Positions 55,250 through 64,000 of a DNA stretch of 64,000 bases are shown piece by piece. The DNA is from Jaltomata sinuosa (Eukaryota > Streptophyta > Magnoliopsida > Solanales > Solanaceae), in NCBI GenBank assembly GCA_003996215.1, contig QJPP01000819.1:248001-312000 (forward strand), in the 5' to 3' direction. The first letter of the stretch is position 1. Each line of letters starts with the position of its first letter. Position numbers and translations under genes: made by a program. Below the pieces are notes generated by a model, which saw only the letters and a list, made by a program, of their open reading frames with translations, ran no database searches and was not told the DNA's origin.

Positions 55250-56256
55250 TGATAAGAATTGGGTTACTTGCATAAACAAGAAAATAATGCAGAAGCAAAA
55301 ATATGAAGATTAAAGACAAGAAATTAAAAGATATGTGAAATTTGAGAATAAAATCCCCAAATTTCAAGATTGGTGCTAAAAACCCTAATTGATCTTAGTA
55401 TTCATAAATTAACAGATTAAAACTAATTATGATACTAATAGAGTCAATTCAAGAACTTAGATCAAAAGTGATCTAGACCCCTATTTCGAAGAAATTAGAG
55501 ATAACAATTAGTATAAGACTAATTACCTTCTTTAATTTATGAATAAGAACCAAAGATATCAAGTTAAAGAATTAATCTTGCCTCTTAAAGAATCGTTCTT
55601 ATAAGGTTGCAAGATAAATCTCAAGTAGCCACACAAAGGTGTAAAGAAGAGAAACTCTCAATTAATAATAATGTTGTCTAATGAAAATAATAAAATTCAC
55701 CCCTATTTATAGGGAAAAACTATTCCAAATAGCATGGGATTAAGATCTACTTTTATGAAAATAATAAATAAATCTAACTAGGAAACTTTAAACTAGGAAA
55801 GCAAGTAAAATAATACCAAAATTCTTCCTAAAATTAGCTAACAAAAATAAAGGAAAAAAGTGTCAAAACTTGACACCAAAGTCACCCCAAAGCAGCCCCA
55901 CGTTGGGCAGGAATTTCAGCCCTTTTGGGCTTGAGATTTCAGCACCTTTGAGCATGCAAATCAGCCTCTCCTTGACTCCTTTGAGTCTCCATGTGGCAGC
56001 TCCTTTGACTCTCCTTTGGGCCTTCATGTGGCAATGAAAATTCAGCTTCTTCGGCCTCTCCTTTGGAGTTTAATGAGGCCCAAATTTTCCTCTTCTTTAG
56101 CTTGAACTTGGATTATGGAATATGTTTACTACTAAGCCCACTTGTTATCGTAATTCTTGAGCTCATTATGGATCTTTCTTTCACTATAAACATCTTCTTG
56201 ATCTCTCACTAAAACCCATCAACTTTAATGGAGGTATGCCACCGTGGATGCTATCA
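55250..56256 (-). mobile_element. C 5' LTR, uninterrupted
   Basis: 1007 bp, the same length as the sum of the two 3' LTR pieces. At 56022-56026 it shows the single CCTTC into which B2 jumped in the other LTR. Confidence 0.9.
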
Positions 56257-56523
56257 TATGGTCTATGAAAATCTAGATGAGGATTAGTTAACGTGTCTTG
56301 TATCGAGCTAGTTTTCCTTATAACTAAGACATAGAGGAGTCCGAGAGACTTTTCGAAAGTGAATTCGGGTAAGTGAAATTCCCAGTATCGAGGTTGACGT
56401 GAAGGGATTGTTTTGGGACATCGGGGATTCAAGGTGTGTCGTAAAATGGAAGTTTTTGGAGAACTTTATGACTTTCTGTCCAGTGTCAACTGCCATAGTG
56501 GTTGACACATTGCTACATCAACC

Positions 56524-56640
56524 TCCGCTATAGCAGAGAAATTATCGCTATAGCAGAAATCAACGTCGGTCAGCACTGCTATAGCGAATGATTCTGCTAC
56601 AACGATACCGCTATAGTGGAGCGTGGACCGCTATAGCGGA
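56524..56640 (+). promoter_or_regulatory. CGCTATAGC palindrome array in B3 U3
   Basis: Five or more diverged cores (CCGCTATAGCAG, CGCTATAGTGG, CCGCTATAGCGG), in the position homologous to the B2 array. Confidence 0.5.
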
Positions 56641-59600
56641 CAACTAAAGATTTAGTGCAGATTACTTTCCCAAAATGTTCAGTTTTCATCAAGAACATTT
56701 TGGGAGAAGGGCAAGACGGTTTTGGGTGAACTTACTCCATTTTTCACCATATTTCGTCCCAAAGGTAAGGATTCCACTCCCCTAACTTAGTACTATTTTT
56801 CCTACAGAGTAGAAGTGCTAGTTATGGACTTGGAGAAGGTTTGGATTGACCTAGGAATGGTAGAATCCGGGAAAAAAGCGAATTTTAGGGTGTTAAATTT
56901 CTTGGGTCTTGTATATTTTTATTGGGTTATGATCACTTAGTCATAATTCTCTAAAAGTATCCGTAAAAATGATAAACTTAGGTGAATTCATGGTGGGAAA
57001 GCCCGAGAATTAGTGGAATGATCATAGTTTGGCTTGAGATTGGGATTTTGCATAATCCGCATATTTTAGGTGTCTTATCGCTTTTTTCACTTTCTTTATT
57101 TTTGAAAAGAAAAAGCAACTTCGTATTTGAAATAGTTTTGACTTAAATTCAGAAACTTAAAGAAATTCTCAAACTTAATTAAAACAGAATCGTCACTTAA
57201 TTTTTTAAAAAAAATCAAGAAAACCTTTGAAAAATATTTAAAAGATTTAAAACAGATTTTCAAGAAATCCAGGTAAGAAGTTCATATGAACATTTTAGGA
57301 AGGGTTTTAAGGCACCTAAAATGTTCGCTAATACGCGGTTATCCGATTATTTTTCCAACTTATTTATTTGATTAACTTTGAAAAGTTGGAATTTAACAAG
57401 TAAAGGGAAAAGGGTTATTTGCTTACGATAAAATGATATCAAAACGAGATTTTTACAATTTCAAACTTGGTGGCAAAATGTAAGAATTATACTAAATTCT
57501 AAAATAGATAAACTTGCGATAACATTCATGGTACTCCAATGAAAAAAATTAACTAAGTTTAAAAAGTTAGAGATTTACAAAGTTCAAATTATACAAATAA
57601 TACTAAACTAAAGAAGGGGAGAAGTTGGGTTTAGGCACTTAGGCCCAAACACCTACAAATGTCCGAATGGGACTACCAATTCCTCAGGTTAAGCCCGTTT
57701 TGATTTAGCTTTGCTCCTTTGGACATCCCTGTATATTAGCTTCCCTTTCTTTCGTGTGTGACACTTAGGCCACACTTATTTCTTCAAATTTTAACCCCTT
57801 TTTGGGGCCTTGAGGCAGACTCGAGAGGAGGGCACTACTTGGGCTTGGCCCAAGTGGCAAAATGCAAAGGATACCCAAGTTGGGTTTGACGGAGTAATGC
57901 AAAGAAGAGTAATAGAGGATTAGTGTATACTCAATAAACTTGGTAAATTGAGCACGTATCAAAACATACAACCAAATTAACATACCACAAGTTTGATTTT
58001 AGAGAAATCACTGTATGCAAACTTGAAAAAAATGTCATGTCATACAGCCTAACAAAAATGGGATGAATATGACAAATTTCCAAAAGAAACCCCTTTCGTT
58101 AAAGCTAATCTCAGTCACAGCAGCCCCAAAGTTTAGTACTAGTCAAAGAAAATTTAACAAATTTCAAGAACACTATCCTTTAATATTTCATAACAGGGAA
58201 ATAACTAAGAAATAATTAAAGCTAACAAAGAGAGTATGAAACAGGGGGGAGTTAAACCATGTTAGAATGAGCGCAAACTTCAATTTAAGGAGGAAAAACA
58301 AGATCAAAGACAATTTCTTTTATGACAAAAGTAGACATAACAAGATATGAGAGAAGGCTACGATTGTTGAAATAAAACAGTAGAAAATAGGGAAACAAAG
58401 ACAATTCACACTTAACACCATAACATATGACACCACACAGTAACATTTTTGCATTTATCCTAACCTAGGCACAAAACATAAGCAACAATTTCTTGGAACT
58501 AAGTTATAAAAAAAATCCACTCAAACAAATCCTTAAAACTATCTCGACTTACTGATGCAATTCATTTTGACTATGTCTGACACTTAAACCCATAACAAAA
58601 ACAGATCATAGTAGTAACAAGACGCATTATTCATTTAAGCTATAAAAATGGAAAGCCACCCTTATACTTAGTTTACGAAGAAAAAGTCGTACCAATCATG
58701 AATTGGAGATACACAACAATTTAGATGACTTTTAGGCTAGTCGTATATTTTAAATCACATTGCTAGAATGACTCTACAAATCCCAACCACTCATATGTAC
58801 CGGTAAAAAGGAAAGGGAGGGGAAGCAAATTTTGCTCAAGAGGAACGCTACTGGACAGTTTTAAAACAATGGTAACATGAGTGCTTTGAACATAATGTTG
58901 ATCCTTAACCAAGATGTCAAAAACTCACTCTTGGTCTCACAACAAAGTTGCAGCCGACTTGCTAAAGAGTAGAATTCAAGAAACAAAACACGAAAGAGCC
59001 TAACTTCAGCAAACGATGATGAGTTTCAGCCATACAACCATGCTCGTTTAGAGCTTTAACGGAGTAATTTAGAGGTGAAAGGAAAGCTATTATGAAGCTC
59101 CATTTTTGCCTCTTAATCTTGATTTTCAAGTAAAAGAAGAAAACTAAAGAATTAATTTTCGAAGTAGCTTCGTCCCATCCTTTGAAGATTTCTCTTGATA
59201 ATCACAAATCAAGAAAACACATTAGGGAATCCTTAGCTCAACCAAACATGCTCGAATGACTTCAAACACCAAATTCCAAATTTAACTAGTCATTCCAACT
59301 ATTTCATTACGCAAGCACACATCATGATATGGTTAAAAAAAGACAGTGAGCAAACAGGGGTTTAAAATATTTTAGGTCCAACCCTTTCGATCAAGAAGAA
59401 GGGGTAGAAGTAACTCTTTTCAACCATGAAAATGTTAAAATGGAAACTAGGCAAATCTTTAGCGACTTGAGTGACATCTTTTTTCCAGATTTTAGGGGGA
59501 GGCAAAGGTCTCACCTCGTTGGACTAATTTAACACAAATCATTGTTGAGACACTACCCGTCCCATTATCCAAATGATAGGTAAAGAAAACGAGCCACAAT

Positions 59601-60331
59601 GAAGACTCATGTCACCTACCCTTCCTCTCATATCATAGAGGTGATGGAACAGGACAAACAAAGCCCTCAACAAATTTGAAGCATACTATGGTCAGTGTTT
59701 TTATTAATCAATAGAACAATGAAACAGTGGTAATTGCTAATGAACACGTAGATGGAGACTTTGCATGTTTCTCCCACACCAAATATGCAATCAAAAGAAA
59801 CATATAAACTATACTCAAATCAAGTCAGCCTTAAGACATTGCTTGACATCAACACTAAAATTTTCAATGTTTATGACCATATAAGGATGCTGGACAATAC
59901 TATGGTTATGAAACGTCCATCAAAACAGCCTAGACAACAAAACATTGCCAAAGAAAAAGGGTTAAAAACTTTTCCAAAGAATTACATCAGTAATCCAACC
60001 GGCTTTCAATTCCAGAGGCCTCACCAACATCAAACATATATTTTCAAAAAAAAAACAGCCTAAAACCACCAATATTCTACTAATTCTAACGGAAATAATG
60101 AAAGAAACAGGGAGGTGGCACGAGATGTCACCTGTTTTTGGGTAGCAAACTAGAAATAAGAGCTTCATCGGGAACTTCTACCACCGGAACTTGGATTATT
60201 TTGCTGGAACTTGATTGTTTGAAGTATTTTTCCCTCTGAACCTTTGGTTACGTGAGCTTAGTGGAATGCACCATCAAAATCCCCAAATTTTTCTCCAAAA
60301 GTTCAGCTACCCAACTCAAAGAAAGAGGGGG

Positions 60332-60339
60332 TTTATATA
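60332..60339 (-). promoter_or_regulatory. TATA box of LTR G
   Basis: CCTATATAAACCCCC on the minus strand, next to a G-run; the best promoter candidate of this LTR. Confidence 0.55.
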
Positions 60340-60361
60340 GGAAAATTTGGGGTCGAAAATT

Positions 60362-60382
60362 GGGGGGGGGGGGGGGGGGGGG
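60362..60382. repeat. Homopolymer of 21 G
   Basis: An uninterrupted run of 21 G just upstream (minus sense) of the TATA box of LTR G. The length is prone to sequencing error. Confidence 0.9.
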
Positions 60383-61756
60383 AACAGTGGGTTTATTGAA
60401 ATTTTGCTTGAGGAATTTCAAATTCCTTCTTTGGATAACCCGGCCAGCCAAGGATTTGTACGAAGTTGTACAAATTTCCGCTGATTATGCGGAGAAATCG
60501 CCACCTAGGGCTCTCTAGAACGTTCTCAAAGGTGCCAGCACAACCTTAACGGAGATTTGGATGTCGTTTGAGAATTTTAACAGGGTTTGGGCATTGTTTG
60601 TTGCTGTTGCTCGTCGTTTTGCAGCTGTTGGAGCAGCGGCGTTAGGGTTTTCATCCACCACTGTCAAAGAAAGGACGAAGAAGATGAAGTGGAGTGTACT
60701 GGGCGCATCGTAGAGGGTGTGTGCGATGTTTCTGGAAAATATAGAGAGCGGTGGGCGCGTGAGCATTTTTGTGGGAATGTTGAGGGAGAATAATATAATT
60801 AAGTGGGTACATGATATATGCTGATGGTAAATGAGGAGCTGGGCCGGGTATATGGGGGAAGTATTTGGGCTCAGCTTATCGATTTGGTGGGCCAAAATTG
60901 GCTGAAATAGAGAGGAAGGAAAATGGTTAAAGAATTGTCCACTTTTTCTTTGCAAAAAATGTGGCCAATTTGATTTAAGAGTTAACCAAATTGTTTAAAA
61001 TATGGCCAAACGATAAGATTAGAGAGTTTAGACCGAGATTGAAAATTAACGAATTAAATTCCTAATCAATTAAACGAGTTTCTAGCTTTAACAATTAAGA
61101 ATAATTATTTTATAAAACATAACTCAAGTTGTTCAAAATCAGAAAATTAATCATATAATTATTTCTTGACTTTAAATCAATTTTTGAGAAAAATGGAGCA
61201 CATTTCGAACTTGAAACAAGATTTTCGCTTAAAACAAATTTCAAAATATTTTTTTAAGTAAAATTCATATACTCTTATATAATTAAATATAGAGTATATA
61301 TTTTCACCTAAAAACACTAAATTAGCCTCCAATTAATTTTGAAAACGTTTAAAGTCTTATAAAAACAAACAATTATTTCAAAATTATTTTAAAAATAATA
61401 GAAGCTCGAATATTAATCAGGAATATGGAGGGCAAAAATTGGGTGTCAACATTAGGCCAGTAAATTAATTGTAGTTATTGTATGTTTGTTGCTAGACCAA
61501 GAACAAGCAAAGGATTTGGGGAATGCTCTGGTTCAATAGAGCTTTGAGTAATTCGAGGTAGGTGATGGCTACTGATTCTTAATGTGCATTATGTGTTCAT
61601 GTACCATTATTTAGTATTGTATGATTTGCATGCTTAGGGAATAAATTGTGAATGTCTAATTGTCCATTTATCAGTCTTGTGAAATGAACCTGTTTGTTGC
61701 TTGTTGGTTTACAAGTATGTTTGTTCATTATTTGTGATTGATTGGACTTGGTGTGA

Positions 61757-61910
61757 TATTTGGTTGGCTTGAGTACCATGCCTAGTAAAAGAATACTAAT
61801 GGTTGGCTCAGGTACCACGCCTAGTACGGGAATACTAACGGTTGGCTTGGGTACCACGCCTGGTACGGGAATTCATAATAGTAAGCTCGAGTATCATGCC
61901 TGGTACGGGT
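61757..61910 (+). repeat. LTR minisatellite, GGTACC unit, 4 copies
   Basis: Four direct units in the B3 LTR, the homologue of 30754-30900. Confidence 0.85.
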
Positions 61911-62733
61911 TATTTTAATTGTGTTGTTGTGTTCTTTTGATGGTTCCATGAGTGGATCAGGTTGTACTTCTTGACTGTGATTATTGCATATGGTCCATAA
62001 GAGGCCGGGTGGTTAAATCTAATTGTGAGATTGGTCTTAGTGTAGGCCGGGATTATATGTCAAACACTTAGGTGATGTTAGGGGGATCCTTGGTGGGTTC
62101 GGGATATATAAAAAGGGTATATGTCATTGTATTTGAGTGTGGTCAATGGTTGCTATTTGGTTCATCTGCTAATAAGCAAAGGAAGAGACTTGTAGTCTAG
62201 TTATGTTGTTAGCTTGTTTACATATTTTCTGTACCTTACTATGTTTTGGTTTATTGTTCATATTCTGTGTATTAGAGGTGACCGATGATCCTACCAGTTG
62301 ACGGTGTTTGTGTACTGATTCTCCACTTGCTTTTCTTTTATGAGTACAAGCAATTTTCTGGTGGCTGACATGCAACCTCACCTTTAGTCCCGGCGTTTCC
62401 AGATCTCAAGGGTGAGATACTTCGATCGAGCTACCTTGTTGTCTTCTTTTAAGTTGTAGCCCAATTATTTCGGGCTTAAAATCTCTCTTATTTTGTTTGG
62501 AGTTGCATCCATGTATTCTAGATGATTAGTCGTATGTTTTGGTATGGTGACTTTCAGGTTTTAGGAAGGATTTTTCCGCAGAATTTATGATATTAATGTT
62601 TGAGATATTGAATTGCTAGTTTATTTATCTGCACACTAGTTTTGAGCTGTTAGAATAGTTAAGTTCTGGGTCAATAATGGTTCGCTCACCCAGGGGTTTG
62701 GGTGGGTGCCACTCATGGCGGGTTGGGACGTGA

Positions 62734-64000
62734 CAAAGAGGAAATCGAGGTTTCTATTGAGGAGGGTTTAGAGCAGGCGGAGGCCGCATCGGCTGGAGGT
62801 GCAGGCCTTTCCTCTATCTTGCTTAAGGCATTTCAGTAGGTGTGGTCATTTTTGAGTGGGCTAGTTGGTGCTGGATCCAATCCCACGAGTACGGCAGATC
62901 AGGTTTTGGGTGCTCAGCCAGCGGTTACTACAACTCCTAGAATAGATGCAGCATCTGGCATAGACGACTTCTTTAGGCCAATGTTAGGTCTGATTATGAC
63001 GGAGAATGAGCACAAGATGCTGATCAAGTTTCTCAAGCTGAAACCTCCTACGTTTTAGGGTACTGAGAAGGAAGATGCTTATGAGTTCATATTGGACTGT
63101 TATGAGAGGCTGCACAAGCTGGGCATTGTGCAACATCATGGGGTTGAGTTTGTCACTTTTCAGCTGCATGGTGATGCTAAGCAATGGTAAAGGTCTCATA
63201 TGGAATGTCGGCCATTGACCTTGCCTTCACTGACTTGGGAGAAGTTTCATGCTCTCTTCTTAGAGAAGTATGTACCTCATACTTTGAGAGATCACAAAAA
63301 GGATAAGTTTCTGGTTCTGGAACAGGGTAGCATGTCGGTCTCCGCATATGAGGCCAAGTTTCATGCATTGTCTTGTTTTGCTACATAATTGTTGGGTATC
63401 AAAGAGGAGAGGGTTTGGTTATTTGTGAAGGGTCTGAACATTGATTTGAAAGTGTTGTTTGTACATATGACTTCAGCAGTGAGAAGTTTTAATGAGGTCA
63501 CCGATTATATAAAGAAATTAGAAGAGGTTAAGCAGGTGGGGCAGGCTAAAGTTTAAGCCAAGAAGTCCCGGAATAAGGGGAATTTCAGTGGTCCATACTC
63601 CAGGGGTCATCATCAGCAGGCGTACTCTTCCCATCCTATTTAGTCGGCTCTACCAGCTACTACAGGTGGTCGCCCGGGAGCTAATCAGCAGTTTTCAGCT
63701 CCTAGAGGCCAAGGAGCTTCTTACACATCTACCAGCATGCCTATACTTGATCGCGGTTGTTTCCATTATGGTGATATGGGCCACTTTAAAAGAGATTGCC
63801 CTCATAGACAGACTGGTAATCAGGATCAGCAACAGTCTAAGGCCGTGGTTCCAACAGGTAGAGGTGGTTATGCTAGAGGTCGTCCACTGGGTGGGCGAGG
63901 TAACTTTCAGAAAGGTTAGGGAGACAAAAGTAATAGCGGCGCGGGCAAGGGTGCAATGTATCCAGCCAAGGAAGTTGCTCAAATTGATGGCCAGGCTCAC
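62734..64000 (+). pseudogene. gag: B3 gag, 5'-truncated, runs off the window
   Basis: Gag sequence starts immediately after the LTR end without primer site, leader or N-terminus; its first bases match B1 at about 32110. The frame carries stops at about 62839, 63058, 63189, 63388, 63556, 63641 and 63919 but stays aligned to B1: gag core (GVEFVTFQLHGDAKQW, FLEKYVPHTLRD, SVSAYEAKFHAL, LFVKGL), then the knuckle CFHYGDMGHFKRDC with tyrosine at the second cysteine, and the GRPLGGRGNF linker. It belongs to the same chromovirus family as B1 and B2. The protease would start just beyond the window. Confidence 0.8.

Larger units (their letters stand above)
47118..56256 (-). mobile_element. Family-C Gypsy element, complete ends
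   Basis: A minus-strand element with two 1007-bp LTRs: the 3' LTR is 47118-47893 plus 52739-52969 (split by B2) and the 5' LTR is 55250-56256. On the minus strand the LTR runs TGATAGCATCC to TTCTTATCA. Flanks CATGG (47113-47117) and TATGG (56257-56261) are a target duplication with one change. Primer site at 55236-55247, polypurine tract at 52970-52982. The interior is 2280 bp with protease and RT remnants only. Confidence 0.85.
57071..61451 (-). mobile_element. Solo LTR G (4.4 kb), Tat/Ogre-like ends
   Basis: It starts on the plus strand with TGTCTTATCG and ends TTGGGTGTCAACA, flanked by the perfect 5-bp duplication TTAGG (57066-57070 and 61452-61456) inside the B3 LTR. On the minus strand it begins TGTTGACACCCAATTTTTG, a start I associate with long LTRs of the Tat/Ogre lineage. 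I see no primer site, internal domain or second copy, so it is a solo LTR, presumably left by recombination between two LTRs. Frames of 60-150 codons inside (for example 60515-60955) look like chance. Confidence 0.75.
46991..62733 (+). mobile_element. B3 Gypsy 5' LTR, split by elements C and G
   Basis: The LTR pieces are 46991-47117, 56262-57070 and 61457-62733; together they follow B1 from TGTAATGAATGGG to GGGTTGGGACGTGACA. Between them sit element C (47118-56256) and solo LTR G (57071-61451), each with its target duplication. It includes a CGCTATAGC array (56524-56640) and four GGTACC minisatellite units (61757-61910). It continues directly into gag at 62734 without a primer site. Confidence 0.85.

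Noticed and set aside
60515..60955. 146-codon minus-strand frame, possible host gene
   Set aside because: It lies inside solo LTR G, has no recognisable domain, and is accompanied by equally long frames on the other strand.

Overview
This is repeat-dense nuclear DNA from a flowering plant, most likely a Solanaceae species (tobacco, pepper or tomato/potato relative). The grounds are nested Ty3/Gypsy chromovirus LTR elements, plant L1 LINE fragments, a plant transposon-type pseudogene and an endogenous pararetrovirus (Caulimoviridae); the family placement is recalled pattern, not a search. I find no intact host gene, tRNA, rRNA or CRISPR. Almost every readable protein belongs to a retroelement and almost all are broken.

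I use private letters for LTR families. Left part (1-10305): a plus-oriented family-A LTR (1-2680) abuts the leader, primer site and LTR of a minus-oriented family-B element (2681-about 5825). Then come unannotated AT-rich DNA, a degenerate PF04195-like transposon gene (about 7560-8110) and an F-type LTR (8266-9570). Middle (10306-26841): a family-D Gypsy element with target duplication CTTTA. Its 5' LTR contains a complete non-autonomous family-A element (12010-23183, target duplication CCATG) with 3.8-3.9 kb LTRs and only gag remnants.

26842-36361: a transposon-like minus-strand ORF, an L1 reverse-transcriptase fragment, an E-type LTR piece, then family-B element B1 (LTR, gag, protease) cut by an oppositely oriented B LTR (B4). 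36362-about 43550: an endogenous pararetrovirus on the minus strand, arranged as two collinear copies of the polymerase/transactivator region around one intergenic promoter, tRNA primer site and small-ORF cluster; the movement/coat region is missing. It abuts two convergent L1 fragments (43551-45676).

Right part (45677-64000): B5 LTR fragment, then B3, a plus-oriented B element whose 5' LTR is split by a family-C Gypsy element (47118-56256) and a 4.4-kb solo LTR G (57071-61451, target duplication TTAGG). The C element's own 3' LTR is split by B2 (47894-52733, target duplication CCTTC), which carries RNase H, integrase and chromodomain remnants. B3 gag runs off the right edge.

The window therefore records a datable order of insertions: F before D before A; B5 before B3 before C before B2, with G also after B3. 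The most unusual items are the rearranged pararetrovirus with its palindromic promoter array, the palindrome arrays in the B and D LTRs, the copy-number-variable LTR minisatellites, and two B copies that share the same gag lesions.
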